A stretch of 64,000 nucleotides of DNA, taken from NCBI GenBank assembly GCA_947044405.1, contig CAMRHE010000167.1, positions 3,641,001-3,705,000 of the forward strand. The letters run 5' to 3'. A model generated the notes under the pieces. It searched no databases. It saw only the letters and a list, made by a program, of their open reading frames with translations, and was not told the origin of the DNA. The stretch is from Leptodactylus fallax. Taxonomy: Eukaryota; Chordata; Amphibia; Anura; Leptodactylidae. Positions 32,940 through 42,965 of the stretch are shown here, piece after piece. The position numbers were made by a program, and so were the translations under genes. Positions within the stretch are counted from its first letter, which is position 1, and each line of letters begins with the position of its first letter.

Positions 32940-33239
32940 GTGCCTAGCCAAGCTTTCAACCTTTGCTCTGAAAAGGTTGATTTCAGTAGTTCATGCAGCT
33001 GTAGTTGCATGCTGCATGTTCAAAGACCTGTAATGTAGGCCACTTGTGCGGCCTTGAGGTGGAGCATTGCCATTTCACTTACCTTTTTTGTGCCTAGCCA
33101 AGCTTGCAACCTTTGCTTTGAAAAGGTTTATTTCAGTAGTACATGCAGCGGTAGTTGCATGCTGCATGTTTAAAGTCCTGTAGTGCAGGCCACTTGTGCG
33201 GCCTTGATGTGGGGCATTACCGTTTAACTTACCTTACAA
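32940..33239. repeat. 150-bp tandem duplication in the DIRS copy 1 leader
   Basis: Two units, 32940-33089 and 33090-33239, each starting GTGCCTAGCCAAGCTT and ending at CACTTACC/AACTTACC. About 90% matching by eye. Not seen at the same place in copy 2. Confidence 0.85.
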
Positions 33240-33602
33240 GCTCAACGGCTGCCAGAAGTGACGTCGGTCACTTTGTTCCTCCAGAACCTTTGTTTGTGTT
33301 CCGGTTTTCCGGGGGACTGAATTCTCGGTCGGACTTGTTGCGGCTTAGTTTTTCCTCCTTTTTTGCAAGTTTATATTTGCTGAGCCTCTTTTCTGGCATC
33401 GGTCTGTATATTTCTAGCTTAATTCTCTGTACAAGGAATTAAGCTTTGCAAAATTTGCGGGGGGAGGGATTTTTGTGAGCACTACTTGCTCATTCCACCT
33501 CCCCTCCTATAGAAGCCTTCATCTCAGTGCAGGAGATGACTTGTGTCTTAGTGAGGAAGGCCTCAGTACTCCACTTGGATTACTGTTCGTACTGTTGCAG
33601 CT

Positions 33603-33700
33603 CTGGGCAGCACAGTGGCTTAGTGGTTAGCACTGCAGCCTTGCAATACTAGAGTCCTAGGTTCAAATCCTGGCAGGAGTTTGAAAAAAAAAAAAAAAAA
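33603..33700 (+). mobile_element. tRNA-derived SINE head with A tail
   Basis: RNA polymerase III promoter boxes are clear: A box TGGCTTAGTGG (33616-33626) and B box GGTTCAAATCC (33660-33670), followed by a run of 17 A (33684-33700). The tRNA cloverleaf is not preserved and no acceptor end is present, so this is a SINE, not a tRNA gene. The body and LINE-like tail of the family are missing here but appear at 42727-42965. It lies inside the DIRS leader. Confidence 0.85.
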
Positions 33701-34697
33701 GGATTCTAGTTTATGTGCAGTGTGACACACTGTGAAGCTATTGAAGATTTCCAGGTGATTGAGGAAACGCTTTCATCTCATGATACCTTGGAAGATTCCA
33801 GCAGACCTCTCTTTCCTCCTGAGAATATAAATAGGCTACTGAAGTCCATCCAAGGGACCATGATGTTGACGGGGAAGCCTCCTGTTCCACCTCTAGGGCC
33901 TAGGGCCTTCCAAGTGGACAAGTCACTGGAAAAACTCATGCTTGAGGAATGGAAACATCTGAAAAGAGCTCCCATATGTTCTAGAAGATTTAGAACCTTG
34001 CTCTCTATTCCGTGAGGCCTCCCACCTAAAGTGGACAAGTGGTCCCAGTGGATGATGGTTCTAACCTCCAGGGCCCCGTGGATAGACACATAGAGAGTAC
34101 CTTTAGGAAGATTTATTCTCCGGTCAGACTTCCATGGCTATTACCTCTAATGAAATCTCAAGCAAATTACATGCTGACATCGACTCTGGAGTCTCCAGAG
34201 ACGATCTCCTAACTTTTTTTTTTTTTAGTTCGGTTTCCTTCTCAGCAGATTATTTATCCGAAGCCTCTCAACATCATTTAAGGCTGGCGGCCAAATCTTT
34301 GGCCCTTTTCTACGGCAGCTATAAGGCCGCTATGGTTAAAACCCTGGAGAGCGGATAATGCCTCCAAGTTCAACCTTTGTTCTCTACCCTTTGAGCCGGG
34401 TAAGCTTTTGGCAGAGGCCTGGATGAGATTATGGAAGACCTTGCCATTAAAAAGGGTAAGACTCTACCTCAGGCCTTTAGAGGCAGGTGGTAGAGGTTAC
34501 CAGCCTCAACCCAGACATCAGTTCCAGAGACGTCCTAGATATCAGCCTAGGGGTTCTGGACAAAGGTTCCCCAAGGATGAGGACAAAAGAAGCCTAGCTT
34601 TTGACATCGGCTGCCTTCTTCCTGTGGCCAAGACTCCTGTCGGAGGTCGGCTTTCTCACTTTTACACTGTCTGACAGGAAAAAAAATTCAAGACCCT
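33701..34697 (+). pseudogene. DIRS copy 1 Gag-like region
   Basis: Three frames (33713-34015, 34134-34358, 34408-34674) belong to one reading. Features are an acidic start, a stretch KLHADIDSGVSRDD, an Ala-rich SASADYL/AAKSLAL-type segment and a basic Gln/Arg-rich C-terminus (QRRPRYQPRG) suited to nucleic-acid binding. Copy 2 has the same order at 56040-57300, which supports a real protein. The start codon is lost near the SINE. A T-run at 34209-34225 breaks the middle frame. Confidence 0.7.
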
Positions 34698-34700
34698 TTG

Positions 34701-35592
34701 TGTGAAAGATCCTCAGTGCGCCAACACTGCGTTGGCCCACACCTGAGTCTTCTTTCATATAAAACCACACTCACCGCCAGTGAGTGCCGGGTTCACAAGA
34801 TAAATACAAGACAAGCTTTTTAAATTTTATATATTTATTAACCCCTAAATGGGTCGGTATTAACATCTAACACATGCAGTTCAGAACAGATATGCAGATG
34901 TATACAAGCATTAACGTTTACTAGTTACAAGATACAGTGCAATGAAATAAAAGGGCATAAAAGTGAAATAATTACTTTACCACACATCTCCTTGATGTGG
35001 TTCTGTAGTCCAACACTCACACATGCTCTGTCATGTGTGAAATAACCAGTGGAGGCTTCTTAGCATGTAGCATCAATCAACAATCCAGCCTGAATGCTCT
35101 TCACAGTGGTCTCTCACAGTGGAAGTCTGTCTGTAATCTCCTTTAGTCTCTCTGTAAAAACTCCTCATAGTGTTCTCTTGTAGTCCCAGCACAATCTCCT
35201 CCCACTGACCTCTTACCTCATCTTATATACCCTTTATGACACCTCCCAGAATGAGGTCACCGGCGACAGCAAGTCTGATTGACTAACGCACTCAAGTCCA
35301 GATTCTTTGTATTGAGCTGAGACCAAGTGAAAGGATACAATGTTATCAACCATGTCTGATCTAACAGCCCAGGCCAAACAATGCAGGTGTTTGTTTGATC
35401 ACTCAGGGCTGTGTAGGAATACAATGGAGCCCTGCTGGGATGGATACAAAGCACTATTGTTCCAGTCCGGCCACAATATACCTATGAGTAGGCTGTGCAC
35501 ATTATGAGTAAATGGAACTAAGAGAGAAATACGCTACCCAGAGATCAAAATACATCTCTGAGTTATAGCCATATTTAAGCAGAATCATCACA
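34701..35592 (-). mobile_element. Solo LTR inserted between DIRS gag and RT
   Basis: 892 bp, TGTGA at one end and TCACA at the other, flanked by TTTG/CTTG (imperfect 4-bp duplication). On the minus strand there is a TATA box (GTATATAAG, about 35230-35221) followed by AATAAA (34839-34834) before the end, the order promoter then poly(A) signal of an LTR. There is no internal coding sequence. DIRS copy 2 lacks this block and reads straight through the site. The parent family is unknown: retrovirus-like or Gypsy. Confidence 0.75.
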
Positions 35593-35596
35593 CTTG

Positions 35597-37380
35597 GGTC
35601 TTGCCGATGTTCAGCGAGAGGGTCTTGCATGTTCAGCGAGGTTATGCGATTGAGTTTCTTCAGCCGCCTCAGGATCGATTCGTCTTAACCCGCTCCCTTC
35701 CTGTGGTTCAGCAGGATTACATCCACAAGGGGACTTTGGAAGAGGTCCCCCCTTTGGAAGAAGGATTCGGTGTCTACTCCCGTTTTTCTGGTGCCAAAAT
35801 CATCAGGCAGCTGGAGAATGATTATAGACTTAAGATATCTGAATCGCTTCATAAAGAAAAAACATTTTCGTATGGAGATCGTAAAATCCGTTACATCCTT
35901 TCTTCAACAGGGCAAAGTTTTTCGTCACCTTAGATCTAAAAGGATGCCTATCTGCATGTCCCAATATATCCTCCAGACAGGAAGCATCTTCAGTTCGCAG
36001 CCCTGCCCTTTGGCATCACTTCAGCTCCTCATACCTTCACCAAAGTTGTGGCTCCTATAGCCGCCTCTCTCAGGCTTCAGGGCCTTTTTGTAGTGCCATA
36101 CCTGGACGACTGGGTAATAAAATCCCAGTCAGAATCTGTTGTGCTCCAGCAGTTACTGATAGCTGTTCCCTTCTATAGAGCTTGGGTTGGCTAATAAATT
36201 GGGAGAAGTCAGAAGTAGTTCCCTCTACCCGCAGGAAGTTCCTGGGGTATCTGTTGAACTCAGACCGCATGGAAATTTCCTTAACACCTACAAGGAAGGA
36301 AAGATTGATCAAAGCAGTCCGGTTTCTCTTCAAGACACATCTGGTATCCATCAGAACATCCATGAGAGTCCTAGGCCTTATGTCATCCTCAGCCATTGCA
36401 GTCCCTTGGGCTTTATGGCATTTGCGTCCTCTCCAGATGGAAGTACTAAAAACCTGGAACCGTACTCCTTTCGGTCTCGACAAGAAGATCAAGCTATCTC
36501 CTAGTACCCGTCTTTCCCTCAGATGGTGGATACACCTGAAAGACGGAATGTCCTCGGTCCAACCTCATTGGACCCTGTTGACTACCGATGCATCCCTCTC
36601 GGGATGGGGGGCTCACCTGTACGAGAAGACCGTACAAGGAGTTTGGAGCAGTCTAGAAGAAAAAACATCTTCCAATTGGAAGGAGCTCAGAGCCGTGTAC
36701 CTGGCACTACTTCATTTTTCTCCTCTCCTCGGAGGGAGAGCAGTCAAGGTTCGGTCAGACAGCATGACGAACGTAATGTACCTGAATAGGCAGGGAGGTA
36801 CCAGATCATTGTCTCTCCTCAGAGAGACCGATCTGATTTTTACCTGGGCAGAAAAGAAATCTGACACACTTATCCGCAGTTCACATCAAAGGTTCCCTGA
36901 ACATAGTAGCGGATCAGTTGAGTCGGGGTCTTGTCGTATCAGGAGAATGGTCTCTCAATCCAGATGTATTTCATCAGATTACCCTGAAGTGGGGTCTCCC
37001 AGAAGAAGACCTCATAGCGACCAGACTCAACGCCAAGGTAGAGACGTTCTGCTCACTGTATCAGGAGGACTATCCCTTGGCAGTGGATGTCCTGTCCATC
37101 CCTTGGAGGTTCAGGCTGGCATACATCTTCCCTCCACTTTCCATGATACTAAAGGTATTGATGAAAGTCATACAGGACCAAGTCTCTGTGATAGCCATCA
37201 TACCATTCTGGCCAAAAAGGACTTGGTTTGCCCAGCTCATGTACATGAGTCAAGGGACATATTGGAGGCTTCCCCCACCCAGAACCTGGTTTCCCAAGGA
37301 ACTCAGAAGCACCAGGATCTGAAGAGATTCAACCTGACAGCCTGTAGGTTGACAAAGCTACCACAGTATAGGTAACATCT
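35597..37380 (+). pseudogene. DIRS copy 1 RT, RNase H and methyltransferase-like region
   Basis: RT pieces: VFLVPKSSGSWRMIIDLRYLN (about 35775-35840), PFGITSAPHTFT (about 36005-36040) and the catalytic YLDD (36099-36110), in different frames. Frame 36182-37375 continues with FLGYLLNSDRME (thumb) and RNase H with LLTTDASLSGWGAHL, NWKELRAVYLAL and VRSDSM. Frame 36918-37322 has WSLNPDVFHQITLKWG, FCSLYQEDYP, IFPPLSMILKVL and PFWPKRTWFAQL. In DIRS elements this C-terminal stretch is described as a Dam-like methyltransferase; I cannot see a clean DPPY motif. At least four frame changes. Confidence 0.85.
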
Positions 37381-37449
37381 TCAAGCAGTGGTGCTCCAGA
37401 AGAGAAGCTGATGCTTCAAACCATACTACGGCAGAAATTCTGGATTTTC

Positions 37450-38282
37450 TTCAAAGCGGCTTAGCTGCTACTCTGAGGGTACAGGTTTCAGCCTTATCCA
37501 CCTGTTTAGGCAGACGTATGTCCCAAGATTCCCTTTTTGTTGGGTTCCTAAAGGGTGCTACCAGACTTAGACTGGTGGTCTCAGCTCCGGTTCCCCAGTG
37601 GGATCTTTCTACTGTTCTTTCAGTTCTTTGTGGCCTTCCTTTTAAGCCTTTGGAGGATGTAGAGCTTAAATTTCTTGCCTTTAAAACCACCTTTCTATTA
37701 GCCGTCACTTCAGCCAAAAGGGTGAGTATGCTCCAGGCTTTTTCTTCCAAGGAACCTTATATATCGTTTTTTGCGGATAGGGTCCAACTTAGGTTTCTTC
37801 TTGGGTTTAACCCTAAGGTGCCTTCCCGTGCCAATATTAACCAATTAGTCTCTTTACCCATGTTTTTTACAGCCCCATCCTCTGAAGAGGAGAAAAAACT
37901 TCACACACTAGTTGTTGTGAGATGTCTCCAGATTTACCTCTTACGTACACATTCCTTTAGGAGAGCCGGGAATCTCCTTGTCAACATGTATGGTAGAGAC
38001 AAAGGTCTCAGGGCTTCCAAGCCTACCTTGTCTAGGTGGATCAAGGAGGCAATCAAAGTCTCTTTTTTTGCTCAGGGGTTAGCTCCACCCAAATTTTGGA
38101 CAGCCCATTCAACCAGAGCTGTATCAACCTCTTGGGCTGAGAACCGGACCCTACTGCTGGATCAGATCTGTGCAGCTGCTTCTTGGTCGTCTCACCTAAC
38201 CTTCGTAAAACATTATGGACTAGATGTTTGGAGTTCTGTGGCGACTGCCTTTGGACAGTCAGTCCTAGGTGTTGTAGAGTAG
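37450..38282 (+). CDS. DIRS copy 1 tyrosine recombinase (254 aa open frame)
   Basis: The frame 37518-38282 shows the recombinase pattern: first catalytic Arg in TSAKRVSML, Lys/basic patch around NMYGRDKG, HxxR in AHSTRAVS (H197, R200), then FVKHYGLD with the nucleophile Tyr (Y233). The N-terminal DNA-binding part reaches upstream to about 37450 in another frame, so the ATG at 37518 may not be the original start. DIRS recombinases insert a circular cDNA without target duplication. The catalytic half looks undamaged, unlike the RT of the same copy. Confidence 0.82.
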
Positions 38283-38314
38283 GGAAACCCTCCCTAAGGG
38301 AATTACTTGCTATA

Positions 38315-38399
38315 TCCCCATATTGTGCTGCTGTAGGACATAAGGGAATCGTTCATTATGATGTTAATCTGTTTTCCTTTAGTCCTAACAGCAGCACAA
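38315..38399. repeat. DIRS copy 1 internal complementary region
   Basis: TGTGCTGCTGTAGGACATAA is the complement of the left end, and TTAATCTGTTTTCCTTTAG followed by TCCTAACAGCAGCAC is the complement of the right end, fused in one stretch. In DIRS replication this region templates joining of the two ends. Confidence 0.9.
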
Positions 38400-38440
38400 G
38401 CTTCCCTCCCTAAACATAGAAATTTTTACTTTATAACTTA

Positions 38441-38604
38441 CACAAGGGTGGGCGATCCCTTTGCCCTCTTATAGGGTATTGTAGTCATGCATATTTTATG
38501 TTAATTAAAAGTTCTGCCTGTCCTACCAGCACAGAGGGGCAGGAATACCCCATATTGTGCTGCTCTTAGGACTAAGGGAAAACAGATTAACATTATAATC
38601 AACA
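38441..38604. repeat. DIRS copy 1 right inverted terminal repeat
   Basis: It matches the left repeat in reverse complement (CACAAGGGTGGG ... CCCCATATTGTGCTGC) and extends about 30 bp further, ending ACATTATAATCAAC. Confidence 0.9.
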
Positions 38605-39150
38605 ATTATAACAGATTACAGCGGAGATTAATGGATAAGAATTATTTTTTTGTGCCACTTCTTCATGGCAAAAAGGCCTGTAATTTTCTACCTTCAAGAC
38701 AACGGCGCATAAGCCCTTTATTATTTTCCTCACTAATAATCACCTTGAATAGGAGTTATAACAGATTATAGCGGAGATTAATGGATAAGAATTATTTTCT
38801 TTTTGTCACTAGTTCACGGCAAAAAGGCCTGTAATTTTCTACCTACAACACACAACAGCGAATAAGCCCCTTTTTATTTTCCCCACTAATAAACGCCTTG
38901 AATAGGCGTTATAGCAGCTTACAGCGGAGATTAATGGATAAGAATTCTTTTTTTTTTTTTTTGCTACTAGTTCATGGCAATAAGGCCTGTAATTTTCTAC
39001 CTTCAAGACAATGGCGAATAAGCCCCTTATTTGTTTCCCCAGTAATAAACGCCTTGAAAAGGTGCTATAACAGATTACCGCGGAGATTACTGGATAAGAA
39101 TTCTTTTTTTTGGCCACTACTGCAAAAAAGGCTTGTAATGTTCTACCTTG
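38605..39150. repeat. hAT upstream tandem array, about 150-bp units
   Basis: The anchor ATGGATAAGAATT recurs at 38631, 38781, 38934 and 39090 (spacing 150, 153, 156). Each unit holds GGCCTGTAATTTTCTACCT and CACTAATAAACGCCTTGAA. With the part at 32540-32634 about 4-5 units exist, upstream of the hAT transposase on its strand; possible promoter-region repeats. Confidence 0.85.
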
Positions 39151-39493
39151 AACACACAGGTATGATCTATTGCAAACCCGCAATGAGCAGCAGTATAATG
39201 GCAGTCAGTGCAGCAATGTGTAGTACGATTGTTACTATTACCCAGGCTTTAACACCCCAAATGAACCCTGTTCTGCTTCGATGCATGTAATTAACATAAG
39301 CACTCATGAGTATGTCAGACTTGGGGTTGATACTATTGCTATATCACCTAAAGGTTTTCTTATCCCTTAATATCTCACTAGTATATGATCAATAATGAAT
39401 AGAATATATATAGATGCCTTATACTATGTTTTTTGGCTGAGATACTGTATGTAACTTTGAATCTACTTATTCAATGTGACTGAAGATTAATGG
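39151..39493. other. No gene seen; possible outer part of the hAT element
   Basis: AT-rich sequence after the tandem array. No hAT right terminus could be identified before the next element. Confidence 0.4.
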
Positions 39494-39495
39494 TA

Positions 39496-39919
39496 CAATG
39501 GGGAAAAAAAGTATTTAGCTAGCCACCAATTGTGCAAGTTCTCCCACTTAAAAAGCGACAGCCCCAAAACATCACTGCTCTAGAGGAGATCTGCATGGAG
39601 GAATGGGCCAACATACCAGCAACAATGTGTGCCAACCTTGTGAAGACTTACAGAAACCGTTTGACCTCTGTCATTGCCAATAAAGAATATATAACAAAGT
39701 ATTGAGATGAACTTTTGTTATTGACCAAATACTTATTTTCCACCATAATTTGCAAATAAATTCTTTAAAAATCAGACAATGTGATTTTCTGGATTTATTT
39801 TCTCATTTTGTCTCTCATAGTTGAGGTCTACCTATGATGTCAATTACAGGCCTCTCTCATCTTTTTAAGTGGGAGAACTTGCACAATTGGTGGGTGACTA
39901 AATACTTTTTTCCCCACTG
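39496..39919 (+). mobile_element. Internally deleted Tc1 element (424 bp)
   Basis: The TIRs are about 60 bp: CAATGGGGAAAAAAAG... at the left and the complement of ...CTTTTTTCCCCACTG at the right, with TA on both sides (39494-39495, 39920-39921). Between them only the end of a transposase remains: about 45 codons with [21 protein letters not shown] and TKY before the stop near 39705, the same C-terminal pattern as in the two Tc1 elements above. The whole DNA-binding region and DDE triad are deleted, so it is non-autonomous. Confidence 0.92.
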
Positions 39920-39921
39920 TA

Positions 39922-40259
39922 TATTACATTATAGTACATTACTCCATGTCCTTTTACACATACTGTATTGTGTATTTTGCAATTCATTATTTACCTGAGA
40001 CCGTTTAATGATCTCTCTAACATTTAGTAAGCCAATCCTTGTCTCTAGGTATGAGCAAGTGCATGGATGTCAGCCAGAAGTCTGTTCTGTAGCCTTACAT
40101 GTCCTGTTTCCTGATATTATTATGACTTTGCTCCGGATAGGAATTTCTGGAATTGTGGAATATGTAGTATATCAATCACATATTTAGAATTGTTTAAGTA
40201 AATTACTGGATATTCCAGGAATACTTGTAATATTTATCAGTACACTTTGAATAGAGAAG
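39922..40259. other. No gene seen
   Basis: AT-rich spacer between the deleted Tc1 and the first TTAA-flanked MITE. Nothing recognised. Confidence 0.4.
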
Positions 40260-40263
40260 TTAA

Positions 40264-40986
40264 AGGCGTTTTCCGGGCAAAAAATGTTTTTTTTTTAAAA
40301 GGTCTGTTAGTGCAATTAATGGGTTAATAAGTGCACCCAGATACCTTTAGCATTGTTTTGAGTGATTTCTGTGTTTCTCTGGGAGCTCCTGGCATCTTTT
40401 GCATTTGATTACATGGTGTAGCTTCCTGCTGTTTTAGCTAATGCAATGCATCATGGTACTTGTAGGCTGACTCACACTACCTCCCTCTCACTACCTCCCC
40501 CTCCCTGTGTCTCTAGCTATCCCGCCCACTACTAGCCCTCCCCAACTAACTCAGCCCCCCCCCCACCCCATCATACTTACTTATCTTTCTTCTGCGGGAT
40601 CCTTCTCTCTTCTGAGTCTGCCGGCACACACTCAATAGTCCTGGACCTGCAGCCAGCAATCCACCTCTACTGCGCAGGCGTGGGAGGTTACTGCTCCCAG
40701 GCCTGCGCAGTAGAGGTGGATTGCCAGCTGCAGGGCCAGGACTATTGAGTGAGCATCGGCAGAGTCAGAAAAGATGGTGGAGCCGTCCTGCAGCAGGAAG
40801 TCTGAAAGGAAGAAAGGTAAGTATGATGCGGTGGAGGGGGGGATTTTGTGACATTCCGTTTCTGAAAACGGGGAAACGGAATGTCACCGATAACCAGAAA
40901 ATGTAAATTATGTAATTTAGAAAGTAGGCGGGGGGGGGGGGGGGTTAGATTAGTGTAGCAATTACATTATATCCCAGACAACCGCT
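40264..40986. mobile_element. TTAA-flanked MITE (T2/Kolobok-like), with internal palindrome
   Basis: It is bordered by TTAA (40260-40263, 40987-40990). The ends AGGCGTTTTCCGGGC and, inverted, AGCGGTTGTCTGGG are weak inverted repeats. Xenopus T2 MITEs, linked to the Kolobok superfamily, have TTAAAGGRR ends; this left end fits loosely. The middle carries a large palindrome. No coding sequence. Confidence 0.65.
40560..40840. repeat. Large GC-rich palindrome
   Basis: The inner arms 40657-40686 and 40694-40723 (CAATCCACCTCTACTGCGCA...) match 29 of 30 around a 7-nt spacer. Weaker complementarity extends to CATCATACTTAC at 40569 and GTAAGTATGATG at 40817. Confidence 0.88.
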
Positions 40987-40990
40987 TTAA

Positions 40991-41351
40991 AGGGATTGTC
41001 CAGGATATTGGATATCTCATCGGTTGCAGCTGAAGTAACTGGCCCCTGCACAGATTATCTCTACAGGGTTGCTTCCAGTGCCCCTACTATACACAACACA
41101 GGCCGGAAACGGTTCCTTGCCCTGTATAGTGGCCGGGCGCATGAAGTCAGTAGGTGCTGAGCTGCAGTGATGGCACCTGGCCAGTTTACAGAGACTGGAG
41201 CTTCCTGCTTCTACCCCCATGTTGTGTACAGTACAGATGCCAGAAGTGACCCTGTACAGCTGATCTGGGGGACGGGGATGGATGACAGTTGGCCCCCAAC
41301 TGATCCTATCCTAGGGAAAGGCCATAAAATCCAATATCCTGGACAACCCCT
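40991..41351. mobile_element. TTAA-flanked MITE (T2/Kolobok-like)
   Basis: The ends AGGGATTGTCCAGGATATTG and, inverted, AGGGGTTGTCCAGGATATTG differ at one position in the first 20. TTAA lies on both sides (40987-40990, 41352-41355). TTAAAGGRR-type termini match the Xenopus T2 MITE group. No coding sequence. Confidence 0.82.
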
Positions 41352-41355
41352 TTAA

Positions 41356-42324
41356 TTTCTTTCTGTATATGTCAGTAAGTCCATTACAATGTAAGAAAAC
41401 ATGCAATTAAATCTATATTGTTGATAAGGAAGTGAGAGGGTACTCACTAGTCATAGATAGACTGACAATTGATGTGTAAAGCATGTTTGTCACTAAAAGA
41501 AGCTCTATGTCTATTCAGACTTAATATATTAGAAATGTAGACTCTCCTCTATGCCCCCTGCTTGGGGGGGGTCACATACTGAGTTTAAACCTAGACATAA
41601 GGTGCTGCAGTAGAATGAGAGCTTATCTAGTAGCTGTATTTTTATTAACTTTAAATATAGTGGCGTTTTAAAGTGGATCTTTAATATTGAACATTGGAAA
41701 TCTCTGTAAACACTTGTATGCAGCCTTCAATCCTGGTAAGGTTGGTGGGGTCTAACCTCTGGTACCCACTGTGCTACTCAGACCTAAAATAAACATTTTG
41801 TCTTAACATACTTGATCTTAAAAAATATGAATGGCCTGTTCTGTCTAAATGACTATTCCAAACATGACCTTTAGCCTACAAGTTGTTTGCTGGTGTAATA
41901 CATTTTATCAGCCGCAGCACATTACAGGTAAGCGTACAGTGACCATTTCATGTGGTCAGTGATAAGGGAGAGTCCTCAAAAATGCTTCTTGCCTTTTAGC
42001 TGAAATGAAGCCTCGTAATTCATATGCAGAAAACTGACAGGCAAACAAAAATATTTGAACTAGTTGTACCTTCACGGATCAGTAGGAATAGTGAATAGTA
42101 TACACTGTGTACACTGCAAGCTTTCTTTGCACTCCCCTCTTCATGTTATATATGTTAATGTATAATAAATCCATGACATATTTTTAAACAAAATTTCATA
42201 GCAACACCATAAACAATGCAGTCTGTTTTCGCATGGTTACCATGGTTGAATATTTCAATGAGTACAGTATTTTGTAACACTAAAAGTTGGTTTAACATGA
42301 AATGTAGCAGCTTTTTAAGCTTTA
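41356..42324. other. No recognised gene or element
   Basis: AT-rich, no long frames, no repeats evident by eye. Confidence 0.5.
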
Positions 42325-42410
42325 CTTAAATGGGTTGTCCAGTTCTTTTTTTATTGATGATCTAACCTCAGTATAGGTCATTAATAAAAGATCAATGGAA
42401 AGGGGGGTCC
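42325..42410. repeat. MITE fragment (AAATGGGTTGTCC end)
   Basis: TTAAATGGGTTGTCCAGTTC followed by CCTCAGTATAGGTCATTAAT. The sequence at 54835-54910 looks like the inverted other end of the same family (ATAGGTCATTAGTAT ... GGACAACCCCTTTAA). Confidence 0.55.
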
Positions 42411-42726
42411 AAAATCCCTCATCAATTGTTAATATTAAATAACCTATATATAGGCCACTTCCTAACTTCTTTAATCCTATGCCACTTCCTTTTTTTTTTT
42501 CTTTAACCCTATCTTGCCTAAAGGCAAATAAAATAAATAAAACAGTTATTGAGGTCTTCCGTCTAAAGTTTACTGGAAATGGATGTGGTTGGGGTCATTT
42601 TCAGTCTCCTTTTTGGATCACTCTCCAGCAACCACCAGTTTCTTACATTCACAATGTATTAAAAAATGTCTTCAATCTGTCTGGTCATCTTGTGTTAACT
42701 TCTGACTGATCTACCCAGTATTTGAT

Positions 42727-42965
42727 ATATAGCAACAACATATTCCACAGTGTTTTGCAGATATTGTCATCACTCATTGTCACAAGTAGGACTCTCAATC
42801 TAAATTCCCTATCAGTAAGTCTTTGGAGTGTGGGAGGATATCAGAGTACCCAGAGAAAACCCACGCAAACATAGGGAGAATATACAAATTCCAAGTAGAT
42901 AATGTCCTTGGCTGGATGAAAATCCAGGACCCCAACGCTCCAAGGCAAGCACTGGTTCTCTTCCA
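42727..42965 (-). mobile_element. SINE body and tail, 5' truncated
   Basis: Reverse complement contains CCTTGGAGCGTTGGGGTCCTGG and TTTGCGTGGGTTTTCTCTG, then CCTCCCACACTCCAAAGAC, a conserved SINE/LINE-tail block found widely in vertebrates, and ends with GGAATATGTTGTTGCTATAT. The beginning corresponds to the B-box side of the SINE head at 33603-33700. The two are incomplete copies of related SINEs. Confidence 0.7.

Larger units (their letters stand above)
32635..38604 (+). mobile_element. DIRS-type tyrosine-recombinase retrotransposon, copy 1
   Basis: Inverted terminal repeats (32635-32772 and 38441-38604) and an internal complementary region (38315-38399) that joins the complements of both outer ends are the defining DIRS layout. 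Coding order: Gag-like region, RT with YLDD, RNase H, a methyltransferase-like segment, tyrosine recombinase. No target duplication is seen, as expected for recombinase-mediated insertion. Later insertions inside are a SINE (33603-33700) and a solo LTR (34701-35592). Gag and RT are broken; the recombinase frame is largely open. Confidence 0.92.
27538..39170 (-). mobile_element. hAT transposon, decayed, interrupted by DIRS copy 1 and a Penelope fragment
   Basis: The left terminus TAGAGATGAACGAA (27538-27551) resembles hAT-type ends and is preceded by ATCATATG, a possible 8-bp target duplication. A BED-finger hAT transposase is on the minus strand (32502-28764). Upstream of the transposase start lies a tandem array of about 150-bp units. 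The DIRS element at 32635-38604 splits one of these units: 32540-32634 and 38605 onward join cleanly. The right terminus was not found; 39170 is where recognisable array sequence ends. Confidence 0.7.

Noticed and set aside
33616..33670. tRNA gene suggested by A and B boxes
   Set aside because: The arms do not form a cloverleaf, there is no acceptor stem, and a poly(A) run follows directly; it is a SINE.
36182..37375. Single intact DIRS RT/RNase H gene of 397 residues
   Set aside because: The YLDD box is in a different frame and the last third leaves the recombinase-side frame; it is part of a broken gene.
32635..38604. Ngaro-type element with split direct repeats
   Set aside because: The termini are inverted repeats with an internal complementary region, which defines the DIRS layout.
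40721..40906. Small open frame
   Set aside because: It lies in one arm of a palindrome inside a MITE.
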